48,007 nucleotides of DNA, taken from positions 1-48,007 of the forward strand of contig JAPPLJ010000004.1 in NCBI GenBank assembly GCA_028819475.1, given 5' to 3'. The notes below the pieces were generated by a model. It was not told the DNA's origin, did not search any database, and worked only from the letters and a program-made list of their open reading frames with translations. The position numbers were made by a program, and so were the translations under genes. Below, piece by piece: positions 1-9,004 of this stretch; position 1 is the first letter of the stretch, and every line of letters begins with the position of its first letter. Source of the DNA: Rhodospirillaceae bacterium (GTDB taxonomy: Bacteria > Pseudomonadota > Alphaproteobacteria > Bin65).

Positions 1-55
1 CCCCCCCCCCCCCCCCCCCCCCCCCGGGGGGGGGGCCCCCCCCCCCCCCCCCCCC
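1..55. other. Homopolymer block at contig edge, probable artefact
   Basis: The window opens with 25 C, then 10 G, then 20 C, after which normal sequence begins at base 56. Nothing else in the window resembles this. If translated on the minus strand in frame with the adjoining monooxygenase it would give only glycine and proline, which no such enzyme has at that point. It is most likely a sequencing or assembly artefact at a contig end. A real G/C tract cannot be excluded from sequence alone. Confidence 0.8.
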
Positions 56-640
56 GCCGGTGCTGAGCAGCACCTTTCGGCCCGAGAGGCGCAGTTCGTC
101 GGCAATCTGCCCGCCCGTCTGGCCGGAGCCGACAACCAGGACGGCTCCGGGCGCCAGCTCTCCGGGATTGCGGTAGGTTTCCGCATCCAGTTGGCGGACA
201 CGTGACGACAGCGTTGCGGCAAGTTCCGGCCGGCGCGGCGCCTGCATCGTGCCCGTCGCCACGACGACCGCCGGCGCTTCCAGCGGGCCGTCGGTCGTCT
301 CGACGCGCAACCGGTCGTCCCTGCCGTTGCCGAGCGCGGTCGCCGTAACGCCCGTCCGGACCGGGCAGCCGAATTGCTCCGCCCACCCCGTGAGATAGGC
401 CGCGAATTCGTCCCGGCCCATGAAGCCGTCCGGGTCGTCGCCCCGGTATTCGGCGCCCGGCAGGCGGACGGTCCAGTTCGGCGTGACCAGGGTAAAGCTG
501 TCCCACCGGCGGTGCGACCAGCTGTGCCCCGGTACTTCCCGCTCCAGCACCTCGTGGCCGATGCCGTGGCCGGTGAGATAGTAGCTGGTCGAGAGTCCGG
601 CCTGGCCGGCGCCGATGACGATGACATCCGGGCTAACCAT
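56..640 (-). CDS. Flavin-containing monooxygenase-like protein, 3' part missing
   Basis: The minus-strand ATG at 640 opens 195 codons that run to the contig edge, so the C-terminal half is lost. The N-terminus reads MVSPDVIVIGAGQAG, a classical GxGxxG FAD-binding fold at residues 6-15. A second dinucleotide motif, GSGQTGGQ, lies near residue 175, where NADPH binds in this class. The segment near residue 45 (SWSHRRWDSF) is typical of CzcO/FMO-like oxidoreductases, which oxygenate small organic molecules using NADPH, FAD and O2. Full members are usually 400-600 residues. The gene lies downstream of, and on the same strand as, the DUF924 fusion gene, 91 bp away. The substrate is unknown. Confidence 0.8.
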
Positions 641-731
641 GAACTAGTATCTCCCCGCTCCTGCCGGCCGCGGACGATCCGCAACCGGTCGTGCTCCCGG
701 CCGGCGCTTCGGTCGCTCCGGCGAGCGGCGC

Positions 732-2465
732 TCAGATTCCGATATTCTTGCTCAGACTCAAGTGGTTCCGGCCGTCGACGCGCCGGTGGACTATGTCGTC
801 GACATAGGTTCGAACCAGATTCAGTCCGAGACCGTCGACAACCGACTCCTCCTCGATCGTATCGGCGCTCGGTTGAAAGGTATGCGACCGCAGATCCAGT
901 TGGCGGCCGTCATCGACGATCCGGATTTCGAGCCGACGGCCCTCGACATTCAATTCGAGATCGATTTCGATCCGATGCGCCGCGTCGTCGTCATAGCCGT
1001 GCTCGACGAGATACATGAGGACCTCTTCGATGCAGAGCTGGACCTGAAACCGGTCGGCTTCCGGGAAGCGGTGCCGATAGGCGAATTCGTTGACGGCTGC
1101 GGCAACCCTTTCCAGTTCGGCAAGGTCGTTGGCGACAGACAGGCCGAGGCTTCGGGCCGATTCCTGATGGCGGCCCGCCGGCGGTTCGCGGCCGTCCAGG
1201 CCGCTGCGCGGTCCGCTTCCGTCCCGAGTTTCGCTCGCCCTCGCCCCGACCGGCCCGCCGTCGACGAGCGCGATCAGCGATGCAACGTCGATGACGGGCT
1301 CCACGGAGTGTTTCGCGCTCTTGGGCGGCCAGACCAGTTCTTCCGCGCTCAGCGCCCCGCCGTTCCTGAGCAGGATTCTCTTGACCGCTGCCAACAGGTC
1401 GGCCACCGGCGGCGCTTGCCGCAGAATGCCGAGAGTCCGGGCATGCTCCGTGAGGCGAAGGTGCCGGTACAGAAACGGGTAGGGTACTGCGTCGTCGCCG
1501 GCGAGGGCGAACACGCCCATCGGCGAATCCGGATCTTCCGGGGACAGCCCTGCGGCGCGAAGCATACCGGCCAGCGTCTCGCGGGTGATCCGGTTCTCGT
1601 CGACCCCGCTCCCCGTTCTGCAGCCCCCTATTCTGCGCAGGGCGCCGAGCAGCGCGATATAGTCCGGATCCGGTGGCTGGGTGAAGGTCCAGAGCGGGCG
1701 CATCGCGTCTTTGAGATAACGCGGTTCGCCGCCGCGGTGGGGCCGCAGCATGGCGGCATTCCGATGGGGGAAGCGGTCGAACAGGAGCAGTGTCTCGGAG
1801 TGCTCGATCACCGCCCTGACGAACGACCAGCTGACGAACTGGTTGATCCTGCGCCGTTCGGGCGGCGCTTCGGCCACAAGGTCGGTGCTCCAGCGGCTAA
1901 ACTTGTCGATGGCGAGGTCCTGGAGCTTCAGGTCCTCCGCATGGGATAGCGGGACGTAGATCCAGAAGCGCTCAATGACGTTGTAGTGCTCGAATTCCCT
2001 CTCGTCCTCGCAGGCCTGCAACGTCATGGCGGCGGTCACTGCGTCGTTTGCGTAGGCGAGCGCCGTGCCGCGATAAACGTTTCGCGGAAACTGGTCGAGG
2101 ACGATCAGCTTGGCGAGAAAACCCTGCGGCGTATCCCAGGCCGGATCGAGAAAAAAGCGGTCCGGCCCTTCCCGGTGCATCTGTTCGCACCAGTCTCGCT
2201 GTACGCGACGGTTGTGCGAGTTTTCGGCGCTTCTGACGAGCGGACCCATCCGCCACCGCAGCATCCCCTCCTGCCAGTTCTTGCGGGACGTATCCGCCGC
2301 CGTCCGCAAGGGACCGAGCCAGAAATCGAGCACGGCCTCGGGGGTCCGTTCCGTAATCGCGGGCTTTTCGTCTGGATTCACGGATTGCACCGGCCGCGAC
2401 CGCAGGAAAGGCGTTTCGTATTGCGACGGAAGGCGGGCGCACCGCCGGGGCGACGGGAACCCCAT
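732..2465 (-). CDS. DUF924 protein fused to an RsbW-like HATPase domain
   Basis: A 577-residue protein in one uninterrupted frame. Residues about 40-225 match DUF924: VLDFWLG, then VLDQFPRNVYRGTA, then YVPLSHAEDLKLQ. These are the conserved blocks of that small all-helical family of unknown function, which usually stands alone at about 180-200 residues. Residues about 230-430 are not recognised and end in a charged linker. Residues about 440-577 look like an anti-sigma-factor serine kinase/HATPase_c_2 domain, with an N-box-like CIEEVLMYLVEHGY, VDDG as the D-x-G box, and GLGLNLVRTYVD as the G2 box. The usual Mg-binding Asn of the N box (E-x3-N) is Tyr here. The start is uncertain: ATG at 2465 has a weak ribosome site, and in-frame GTG codons at 2390 and 2381 lie closer to the DUF924 domain. 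Confidence 0.75.
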   Translation of the reverse strand: MGFPSPRRCARLPSQYETPFLRSRPVQSVNPDEKPAITERTPEAVLDFWLGPLRTAADTSRKNWQEGMLRWRMGPLVRSAENSHNRRVQRDWCEQMHREGPDRFFLDPAWDTPQGFLAKLIVLDQFPRNVYRGTALAYANDAVTAAMTLQACEDEREFEHYNVIERFWIYVPLSHAEDLKLQDLAIDKFSRWSTDLVAEAPPERRRINQFVSWSFVRAVIEHSETLLLFDRFPHRNAAMLRPHRGGEPRYLKDAMRPLWTFTQPPDPDYIALLGALRRIGGCRTGSGVDENRITRETLAGMLRAAGLSPEDPDSPMGVFALAGDDAVPYPFLYRHLRLTEHARTLGILRQAPPVADLLAAVKRILLRNGGALSAEELVWPPKSAKHSVEPVIDVASLIALVDGGPVGARASETRDGSGPRSGLDGREPPAGRHQESARSLGLSVANDLAELERVAAAVNEFAYRHRFPEADRFQVQLCIEEVLMYLVEHGYDDDAAHRIEIDLELNVEGRRLEIRIVDDGRQLDLRSHTFQPSADTIEEESVVDGLGLNLVRTYVDDIVHRRVDGRNHLSLSKNIGI

Positions 2466-2933
2466 TCTCGCACTGGAACGGGGTGCGGCCTTCTCAAGAG
2501 ATGCGCTTCGGTGAACGTCCGGAACGGATACTCATGGATTTCCAGGATAGTGCCCAAGCCAGAAACCGTATCGCAAACAAGGCGCAAAATATCGGAAGGG
2601 TCATCAAAAGTATCGGAAAATTTATTAATCGATCAACCATACATTCATATATTTTTGCCCAGGCCCGGAACCCGTGGCGAAGCGGCGTATGGGCGGCGAC
2701 CCGGACGGATTCTTGTCCGGGCGGTTTTGTCCGCTTTTGCGGCGTCTTGCGGCGCACCCGGCCGCTCCCTATATGCAGGAACGAAGCGGGGAAGGCCCCG
2801 CAATCCAGTCATTTGCGGCCGGATGCGCCCGCCCCGGCGGGCGGCGCAGCCGGCCCGGAATCGGTCGCAGCGGGGGTTCGCGCCGGCGCCTGAGAGGGCC
2901 GGCGCGGGCCTGCTGCCGTAAGGGGAGACGACC
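2466..2933. other. Divergent intergenic region upstream of dnaK
   Basis: This gap of 468 bp separates the minus-strand DUF924 fusion gene from dnaK. No convincing gene is present. Bases 2560-2660 are strikingly AT-rich for this genome (runs such as tttattaatc and atatattttt) and probably carry promoter elements in both directions. A 7-bp stem CCCGGAC/GTCCGGG (2700-2706 with 2715-2721) is followed by cggtttt and could form in the dnaK leader or upstream RNA. A sigma32-like promoter is listed separately. Confidence 0.5.
2746..2774 (+). promoter_or_regulatory. Possible sigma32 heat-shock promoter of dnaK
   Basis: CTTGCG at 2746-2751 and CCCTATAT at 2767-2774 are separated by 15 bp. This resembles the RpoH consensus (CTTGAA, 13-17 bp, CCCCAT-T) known upstream of dnaK in proteobacteria. 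It lies about 160 bp before the dnaK ATG, leaving a leader of about 150 nt. No CIRCE inverted repeat was seen. The assignment is by eye only. Confidence 0.45.
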
Positions 2934-4889
2934 ATGGCCAAGATTATCGGTATCGATCTCGGCACCACCAATTCCTGCATCGCCGTGATGGACGGCGGGA
3001 ACGCCAAGGTGGTCGAGAATTCGGAAGGCGGCCGGACGACGCCGTCGATGGTGGCGTTTGCAGAGGACGGCGAACGGCTGGTCGGCCAGTCGGCCAAGCG
3101 CCAGGCGGTGACCAACCCGGAAAGCACGATCTTCGCGGTCAAGCGGCTGATCGGCCGGCGCTTCGACGATCCGATGACCAGGAAGGATATCGATCTCGTC
3201 CCCTACAAGATCGTCAAGTCCGACGGCGGCGACGCCTGGGTCGGCGCGCGCGACGAGAAGTTCAGCCCGAGCCAGATCAGCGCCTTCATCCTGCAGAAGA
3301 TGAAGGAAACCGCCGAGGCCTATCTCGGCGAGCCGGTCGACGAGGCGGTCATCACGGTGCCGGCCTATTTCGACGATTCCCAGCGCCAGGCGACCAAGGA
3401 CGCCGGCCGGATCGCCGGCCTCGATGTCCGGCGCATCATCAACGAGCCGACGGCGGCGGCCCTGGCCTATGGCCTCGAGAAGAAGGAAAGCGGCACCATC
3501 GCGGTCTACGACCTGGGTGGCGGCACCTTCGACGTCTCCATTCTCGAGATCGGCGACGGCCTGTTCCAGGTGAAATCGACCAACGGCGACACCTTCCTGG
3601 GCGGCGAGGATTTCGACGCCAAGATCATCGACTATCTGGCCGCCGAGTTCAAAAAGGACCAGGGCATCGACCTGCGCGAGGACCGGCTGGCGCTCCAGCG
3701 CCTCAAGGAGGCTGCGGAGAAGGCCAAGATCGAGCTGTCGAGCGCGACCCAGACGGACATCAACCTGCCCTTCATCACCGCCGACGCGAGCGGGCCGAAG
3801 CATCTCAACGTCAAGCTGACCCGCGCCAAGCTGGAAACCCTGGTCGAGGAGCTGATCCAGCGCACGGTCGGGCCGTGCAAATCGGCGCTCAAGGATGCCG
3901 GCCTCAAGGCCAGCGAAATCGACGAGGTGATCCTGGTCGGCGGCATGACCCGGATGCCCAGGGTGCAGGAGACGGTCCAGCAGATCTTCGGCCGCGAGCC
4001 GCACAAGGGCGTCAATCCGGACGAGGTCGTGGCGCTCGGCGCGGCGATCCAGGGCGGCGTGCTGAACAAGGACGTGAAGGACGTCCTGCTGCTCGACGTG
4101 ACGCCGCTCTCGCTCGGCATCGAAACCCTGGGCGGCGTGTTCACCCGGCTGATCGACCGCAACACGACGATCCCGACGAAGAAGAGCCAGGTCTTCTCGA
4201 CCGCCGAGGACAACCAGGGTGCGGTCACCATCCGGGTCGGCCAGGGCGAGCGCGAAATGTCGGCGGACAACAAGCTGCTCGGCCAGTTCGACCTGGTCGG
4301 CATTCCGCCGGCGCCGCGCGGCGTGCCCCAGATCGAGGTCGCCTTCGATATCGACGCCAACGGCATCGTCAGCGTCACGGCGACCGACAAGGCGACCGGC
4401 AAGGAGCAGCAGATCCGCATCCAGGCCTCCGGCGGCCTGAGCGACGACGAGATCGAGCGCATGGTCGAGGAGGCCGAGGCCAACGCCGAGGAGGACCGCA
4501 AGCGCCGCGAACTCGCCGACGCCCGCAACGCCGCCGACGCCATGATCCACCAGACCGGCAAGTCGCTCGCCGAGCATGGCGACAAGATCGAGGCCGCCGA
4601 GAAGGAGGCGATCGAGAAGGCGATCGAGGATCTGAAGGCGGTCAAGGACGAGGACGATCTCGGCGCGATCCAGGAAAAGACCCAGGCGCTCATGCAGGCG
4701 TCGATGAAGCTGGGCGAGGCCATGTATGCCGCCCAGCAGGCCGAGGCCGAAGCCGCCGCCGGTGCGGCCGGCGACGCGGCCGGCGGCGCCGAAGCGACCG
4801 ACGCCCCGGCCGGAACCGAAGCCGAAGAGGGCGTCGTCGATGCCGACTTCGAGGAAGTCGACGACGACGAGCAGAAGAAAGCGTCCTGA
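2934..4889 (+). CDS. dnaK: Chaperone DnaK (Hsp70)
   Basis: A complete 651-residue Hsp70, normal for alphaproteobacteria. The N-terminal ATPase domain starts [12 protein letters not shown] and carries the signature [16 protein letters not shown] near residue 190 and the [11 protein letters not shown] block near residue 335. The substrate-binding domain follows at about 390-510, then the helical lid and an acidic C-terminus ending near [12 protein letters not shown]. It binds unfolded polypeptides in the cytoplasm in an ATP cycle driven by DnaJ and GrpE. A GGGGAG ribosome site lies 7 bp before the ATG. dnaJ follows after 49 bp, the usual order; grpE is not in the window. Confidence 0.98.
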   Translation: MAKIIGIDLGTTNSCIAVMDGGNAKVVENSEGGRTTPSMVAFAEDGERLVGQSAKRQAVTNPESTIFAVKRLIGRRFDDPMTRKDIDLVPYKIVKSDGGDAWVGARDEKFSPSQISAFILQKMKETAEAYLGEPVDEAVITVPAYFDDSQRQATKDAGRIAGLDVRRIINEPTAAALAYGLEKKESGTIAVYDLGGGTFDVSILEIGDGLFQVKSTNGDTFLGGEDFDAKIIDYLAAEFKKDQGIDLREDRLALQRLKEAAEKAKIELSSATQTDINLPFITADASGPKHLNVKLTRAKLETLVEELIQRTVGPCKSALKDAGLKASEIDEVILVGGMTRMPRVQETVQQIFGREPHKGVNPDEVVALGAAIQGGVLNKDVKDVLLLDVTPLSLGIETLGGVFTRLIDRNTTIPTKKSQVFSTAEDNQGAVTIRVGQGEREMSADNKLLGQFDLVGIPPAPRGVPQIEVAFDIDANGIVSVTATDKATGKEQQIRIQASGGLSDDEIERMVEEAEANAEEDRKRRELADARNAADAMIHQTGKSLAEHGDKIEAAEKEAIEKAIEDLKAVKDEDDLGAIQEKTQALMQASMKLGEAMYAAQQAEAEAAAGAAGDAAGGAEATDAPAGTEAEEGVVDADFEEVDDDEQKKAS

Positions 4890-4938
4890 CGGCCGGCGTC
4901 GGCCGATGGCGATTTCGGCCTGACAGGCGGGATCGGCG

Positions 4939-6096
4939 ATGGCGCAGCGGGATTTTTATGACGTGCTCGGCGTCGGCCGCGACGCCGACGAGGCGCAGAT
5001 CAAGTCCGCCTTCCGCCGGAAGGCGATGCAGTACCACCCCGACCGCAATCCGGGCGACGGCGAGGCGGAGCGCAACTTCAAGCAGGTCAACGAGGCCTAC
5101 GAAGTCCTGAAGGACGGCGAGAAGCGCGCGGCCTACGACCGCTTCGGTCATGCTGCGTTCGAGCAGGCCGGCGGACCTGGCCCCGGTGGCGGTTTCGGCC
5201 CCGGCGGGTTCGAGTTCAACTTCGGCGGCGGCAGTTTCGGCGATATCTTCGAGGACATCTTCGGCGACATTTCCGGCATGAACCAGGGCGGCCGCCGGCG
5301 CCAGCCGACCCGCGGCCAAGACCTGCGCTACAACATGGAAGTGAGCCTGGAAGACGCCTTTACCGGCAGGCAGACGACGATCCGGGTGCCCAGCGCCGAC
5401 CAGTGCGCATCGTGCGGCGGCAGCGGCTCGGAGGGCGGCGCCGCCCGGGTGACCTGCGGCCAGTGCGGCGGTCGCGGCAGGGTGCGCGCCAGTCAGGGCT
5501 TCTTCACGGTCGAGCGCACCTGCGCCCGGTGCCAGGGCGAAGGCGAGGTCATCGACAAGCCCTGCCGCACCTGCAACGGCGCCGGCCGTGTGCGGCGCGA
5601 AAAGACCCTCTCGGTCAACATTCCGGCCGGTGTCGACGACGGCACAAGGATCCGCCTTGCCGGCGAGGGCGAACCCGGCATGCGCGGCGCCCCGCCGGGC
5701 GATCTCTACATTTTCGTCTCGGTGGCGCCGCACGACGTGTTCCACCGCGACGGCGCCAACATCTACTGCCAGGTGCCGCTGCCCATGACGACGGCAGCGC
5801 TCGGCGGCGCGCTGGAGGTCCCCACGGTCGAGGGCATGCGCGCCCGGGTCACGATTCCCGAGGGCGCCCAGAGCGGCGACCAGTTCCGGCTGCGCGGCAA
5901 GGGCATGTCCCAGCTCCGCTCCCGGGCGCGCGGCGACATGTATATCGAGATCGAGGTCGAGACGCCGCGCAATCTCAGCCCGAAGCAGCGCGAAATCCTC
6001 GACCAGTTCCGCGAAGCCGGCGGCGACAGCAACAGCCCGAAATCGACCGATTTCTTCGACCGTGTGAAGACTCTCTGGGAAGGGCTGAAGAGCTGA
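4939..6096 (+). CDS. dnaJ: Chaperone DnaJ (Hsp40)
   Basis: A 385-residue class I J-protein. The J domain (residues 1-70) holds the HPD tripeptide in [11 protein letters not shown] Gly/Phe-rich stretch spans about 77-115. Four zinc-binding repeats follow ([32 protein letters not shown], residues about 155-220), then the C-terminal substrate-binding domains. It delivers unfolded clients to DnaK and stimulates its ATPase. It is co-directional with dnaK, 49 bp downstream, and probably co-transcribed. All expected motifs are intact. No obvious terminator follows; a long inverted repeat lies just beyond the stop codon. Confidence 0.98.
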   Translation: MAQRDFYDVLGVGRDADEAQIKSAFRRKAMQYHPDRNPGDGEAERNFKQVNEAYEVLKDGEKRAAYDRFGHAAFEQAGGPGPGGGFGPGGFEFNFGGGSFGDIFEDIFGDISGMNQGGRRRQPTRGQDLRYNMEVSLEDAFTGRQTTIRVPSADQCASCGGSGSEGGAARVTCGQCGGRGRVRASQGFFTVERTCARCQGEGEVIDKPCRTCNGAGRVRREKTLSVNIPAGVDDGTRIRLAGEGEPGMRGAPPGDLYIFVSVAPHDVFHRDGANIYCQVPLPMTTAALGGALEVPTVEGMRARVTIPEGAQSGDQFRLRGKGMSQLRSRARGDMYIEIEVETPRNLSPKQREILDQFREAGGDSNSPKSTDFFDRVKTLWEGLKS

Positions 6097-6127
6097 CAAT
6101 CGTTTCCGGACGCAACCGTCCCTTCCC

Positions 6128-6258
6128 GTCATATCGACCGGAACGGCCCGGAGGGCCGTGAAGCGGAGATATCTTTCCGGGACGGAGCGGGGCCAAAGCG
6201 CAGCGTCAGAAAGATTTCTCCGCTCCGCCACGCTTCGCGCGGCTCCGGTCGAAATGAC
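6128..6258. repeat. Long imperfect intergenic inverted repeat, family A
   Basis: The left arm 6128-6177 begins GTCATATCGACCGGA and ends AGCGGAGATATCTTTC. The right arm 6209-6258, reverse-complemented, begins GTCATTTCGACCGGA and ends AGCGGAGAAATCTTTC. The arms are about 50 bp with a spacer of about 31 bp. The element fills most of the 335-bp gap between dnaJ and the NnrU gene, and nothing else is seen there. Its form fits the REP-like or miniature palindromic elements scattered between genes in alphaproteobacteria. As RNA it would fold into a strong cruciform-like hairpin that could end dnaKJ transcription or stabilise the mRNA. Mobility is not demonstrated here. Confidence 0.75.
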
Positions 6259-6431
6259 GAGTCGGGGACGAAGGTGGACGGGAGACCGGCGGAGATGGTG
6301 GTGGCGGTTGGGGCGCAGAGGATGTTTCGAAACCCTCCCCTGCGGTCCCTCCGCCCGGACCGGTGTCCGGTACAACTCCGGCCACGACATCCCATGACTC
6401 CGGCACAGTGCGTGGCGTATCCTGACCCGCC

Positions 6432-7124
6432 ATGACCGTCGCCGACCATCTCCTCTATGCGCTCGCCTGGCTCAGCTTCGGCGTCCTGCACAGCCTGCTG
6501 GCGCGGCAGAAGGCCAACCGGTCGTTCGACGCCGCGTTCGGCAAGTTCGCCCGGATCGCCTACAACCTGATCGCGGCCGTCCATCTGGGCGCAATCCTGT
6601 TTTTCGAATGGCGCGGCTTTCCCGGCAAGGTCGCGTTCGACGTGCCGCTCTGGCTGCACGCGCCGATGGTGGCGGTCCAGGTCGCCGGCTGGGTGCTGCT
6701 GTTCGTCGCCCTGGTGCAGTACGATCTCGGCCGCTTCGGCGGGCTGACCCAGGCGAGGGTCATCGTCCACCGGCGAGGTCGCGGACGCGGCGCCGGGCCG
6801 ATGGGCGCAGCGCGCGAGTTGCCGGAGCCGCCGCCCGACGTCCCGCAGGCGCGGCTCGAGCCGCTGGTCACCCACGGCATCCACCGCTATGTCCGCCATC
6901 CGCTCTACAGCGCGATGATGATGGTGTTCTGGGGCCGCGCCTTCGACGAGGCGGCGCTGATGACGGCGGCGTGGGGCACGCTCTATCTCGTCATCGGCAC
7001 GCATTTCGAGGAGCGCAAGCTGCTGCAGATCTACGGCGCGGACTATGCCCGCTACAGCGCCGCCGTGCCGCGCTTCCTGCCGCTGCGCGGCCGGGCCCGG
7101 AGCGAGCAGGGCAAGAGCGGGTAG
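6432..7124 (+). CDS. NnrU-family / isoprenylcysteine methyltransferase-like membrane protein
   Basis: A 230-residue integral membrane protein with hydrophobic segments near residues 5-23, 42-60, 76-95 and 175-192. The C-terminal half holds RYVRHPLYSAMM and FEERKLLQIYG, the hallmark RHPxY and EERxL motifs of the ICMT/PEMT/NnrU superfamily, where they form the S-adenosylmethionine pocket. NnrU proteins are linked by gene context to nitric oxide reductase in some bacteria, but no nor or nir genes are nearby. A Gly/Arg/Pro-rich insert at about residues 110-140 separates the second and third parts. Its stop is one base from the stop of the convergent mmcB-like gene. A methyltransferase activity is inferred only from fold. 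Confidence 0.8.
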   Translation: MTVADHLLYALAWLSFGVLHSLLARQKANRSFDAAFGKFARIAYNLIAAVHLGAILFFEWRGFPGKVAFDVPLWLHAPMVAVQVAGWVLLFVALVQYDLGRFGGLTQARVIVHRRGRGRGAGPMGAARELPEPPPDVPQARLEPLVTHGIHRYVRHPLYSAMMMVFWGRAFDEAALMTAAWGTLYLVIGTHFEERKLLQIYGADYARYSAAVPRFLPLRGRARSEQGKSG

Positions 7125-7125
7125 G

Positions 7126-7626
7126 TCAGGAGCGTCCGTTCCAGCGCTCGGCCGGTGCAGGATCGAGGGCCTGTTGCAGCCGCTGCCCGGCGGCGAGCGC
7201 GAATTTGAGGATCTGGGTGCGCCGGCGGGTCGCGTTCATCGTCCGCTCCGGCGCCTCGCGGATCGCGGCGGCGTCGAAGGCGTCGGCGACCAGCAGGCCT
7301 TGGTCGGCCGGCAGGACGTCGGCCGGGAAACCGTCCGGTACGGCGAAATAGTAGGCGTCGCACCAGGGCAGATAATCCGGCCATTTCGCATCGCCGCGGA
7401 AATCGGCCGGTGTGGTCTTGATCTCGACGATGACGAAGCGCTGCTCCCGGTTCAGGCCGATCACGTCGACGCGCCTTCCCTTGCCGACGGGAAACTCGGT
7501 GAGCGTGCTGTAGCCCCGGGCGGCGAGGAACCGGCAGACCCCGCGCGCCATGCGCAGTGCCCGGCCGCCGGCTTCGGCGGAATCCGCCGGGGCGGCAGCG
7601 ACAGGGTCGGACGTACGCAGGTCCAT
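7126..7626 (-). CDS. mmcB: MmcB-family DNA repair protein
   Basis: A 166-residue protein when started at the ATG at 7626 (MDLRTSDP). The longer frame to 7914 would translate through a palindromic repeat and is rejected. The core has RRVDVIGLNREQRFVIVEIK, a D-x(n)-ExK nuclease-like motif, followed by DFRGDAKWPDYLPWCDAYYF, the signature of the MmcB family (DUF1052). In Caulobacter MmcB protects against mitomycin C and helps repair replication-associated damage. The PD-(D/E)XK-like arrangement suggests nuclease-type chemistry, but this is unproven. A sequence close to the alphaproteobacterial LexA box lies about 50 bp upstream (7675-7689). Confidence 0.85.
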   Translation of the reverse strand: MDLRTSDPVAAAPADSAEAGGRALRMARGVCRFLAARGYSTLTEFPVGKGRRVDVIGLNREQRFVIVEIKTTPADFRGDAKWPDYLPWCDAYYFAVPDGFPADVLPADQGLLVADAFDAAAIREAPERTMNATRRRTQILKFALAAGQRLQQALDPAPAERWNGRS

Positions 7627-7810
7627 GGGCGGCCCCCGGCCACGGGTGGGAGACCGACGCAGCTTACAGGAAATGAACAATAAGGGTACAAATTTCCGGG
7701 CGGACATCGAATTGGATCGATCGGGCACGCCGCGGCGACCGTCGGCGGTGGGTGCTCCCCGAAATTGTCCTCCGCGTCGACCCGTACACGCCCAACGCCC
7801 GACATCCCAC

Positions 7811-7914
7811 TTGCCACCCCGGACGGAGCGCAGCGGAGATCCGGGGTCCAGGGGCCACACGCAAAGGCCTTTCGGGTCGGCCCTGGGCCCCGGATCAAGT
7901 CCGGGGCGGCACAA
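7811..7914. repeat. Long intergenic inverted repeat, family B
   Basis: The left arm contains CACCCCGGACGGAGCG, GATCCGGGGTCCAGGG and AAAGGCCTTT. The reverse complement of the right arm contains GCCCCGGACTTGATCCGG, GGGCCCAGGG and the same AAAGGCCTTT. That 10-bp palindrome at 7863-7872 is the centre of symmetry. The element sits in the 362-bp gap between mmcB (start 7626) and the reductase gene (stop 7989), both minus strand; the rest of the gap holds no gene. It would separate the catabolic operon from mmcB and could act as its terminator hairpin. This repeat type, pairing a CCGGACTTGATCCGGGG arm with a GAGCGCAGCGGAGATCCGGGG arm, is of a kind known between genes in GC-rich alphaproteobacteria. 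Confidence 0.75.
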
Positions 7915-7988
7915 TGAATGAATTGAAAATGCCGGCAGGCGTTAGCGGCGTCTCCGGATCTGCGAGCAAACCGGCGCCCGGCCCCCTG

Positions 7989-8999
7989 TCAAATCTTCGC
8001 CGGGCTGAAGCGGTCGGCGTGGATGTCGTCGGGGTCGACGCCGATTGCCTCCAGGATCGGCACGGCGGCGTCGATCATCGGCGGCGGTCCGCACAGGAAG
8101 GCCTCGGCGCCGAAACCGTCGAACACCGTGTCCGCCAGCAATTCGGTGACCGTGCCGCGCGGTCCGTCCCACGCGCTGCCTTGCGGCTCGTCCGACAGGG
8201 CGACGGCGTAGCCGAAATCCGCCGACCGGGCCGCCCAGCCGTCGAGCAGCGCGATATCGTAGAGGTCCTCTTGCCGGCGCGCGCCGTAGAGCAGGCGGAT
8301 GCGGCGGCCGGTGTTGCGGGCGAGCGCATCCGCAATCATCGCCTTGATCGGCGCGAGGCCGGTGCCGCCGGCGACGCAGATCGCCGGCCGGTGATCGTTC
8401 GCCGTGAAGCCGAAATGGCCGTAGGGCCCGGCGATCTCCAGCGGATCGCCCGGCGACAGCGCGGACCGCACATGGTCCCCGATTGCGCCGCCCGGATAGA
8501 GCCGGACGTCGAACACCAGTTCCGTTCCGCCCGGCGGGTTCGCCGCCGAGAAATAGCGGTTGGGCGCGATGCCGGGGACGATCCATTCAAAATACTGGCC
8601 GGCCCGGTAGGCGATCTCGCGCGGGCAGTCGAGCGCGACCTGGACGACGCTGGCCGAGACCCGTTCGACCCGGCCGACCGTCGCTTCCACATGCTCGATC
8701 CGCGGCGCGCTCGCGCCGTCGCGCAGTACGATTTCCAGCGCGATGTCGGAGGTCGGCGCGCACAGGCAGGTCAGGATGCGGCCCTTGCGCCGGTCGGCCT
8801 CGGTGAAGACCGCCGGGTCGGCGCCGGGGCTCTCCTCGACGCCGCCGCTCAGCAGCACCGCCCGGCACTCGGCGCACTCGCCGGAGCGGCAGTTGTAGGG
8901 CATGGGCAGTCCGGCCGCGAGGCAGGCTTCCAGCACGCTCTGGCCGGCGGCGCAGGAAACCGCCGTGCCGTCCTGCAGCGCGACGGTGAAGGCGGTCAA
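7989..8999 (-). CDS. BenC-type ferredoxin-NAD(P)H reductase of an oxygenase
   Basis: Residues 1-95 form a plant-type [2Fe-2S] ferredoxin with NCRSGECAEC and a distal LTCLC. Next comes an FAD domain with NRYFSAAN (R-x-Y-S type), then an NAD domain with CVAGGTGLAPIKAM and FLCGPPPM near the end. Ferredoxin first and FNR second is the BenC/XylZ order, not the PaaE order, and about 336 residues matches BenC. It would pass electrons from NAD(P)H to the adjacent di-iron oxygenase and perhaps also to the Rieske oxygenase at 15185. The frame has no ATG near the domain start; TTG at 8999 is chosen, five bases after the upstream stop (a CTG at 9008 overlaps that stop). Translation is probably coupled. 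Confidence 0.88.
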   Translation of the reverse strand: MTAFTVALQDGTAVSCAAGQSVLEACLAAGLPMPYNCRSGECAECRAVLLSGGVEESPGADPAVFTEADRRKGRILTCLCAPTSDIALEIVLRDGASAPRIEHVEATVGRVERVSASVVQVALDCPREIAYRAGQYFEWIVPGIAPNRYFSAANPPGGTELVFDVRLYPGGAIGDHVRSALSPGDPLEIAGPYGHFGFTANDHRPAICVAGGTGLAPIKAMIADALARNTGRRIRLLYGARRQEDLYDIALLDGWAARSADFGYAVALSDEPQGSAWDGPRGTVTELLADTVFDGFGAEAFLCGPPPMIDAAVPILEAIGVDPDDIHADRFSPAKI

Positions 9000-9004
9000 A
9001 TCGC

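Noticed and set aside
2700..2730. Hairpin plus cggtttt before dnaK as a terminator
   Set aside because: No plus-strand gene lies upstream to terminate, and the T-run is short; noted only within the intergenic entry.
2769..4577. 602-codon frame antisense to dnaK, and similar long antisense frames opposite ccrM, the CPA2 antiporter and the CoA ligases
   Set aside because: Long antisense frames are expected in GC-rich DNA; they lack protein motifs, ribosome sites and normal composition, and lie over well-supported genes.
7627..7914. N-terminal extension of MmcB to 7914
   Set aside because: It would translate the palindromic repeat and has no family match; ATG at 7626 fits the family length.
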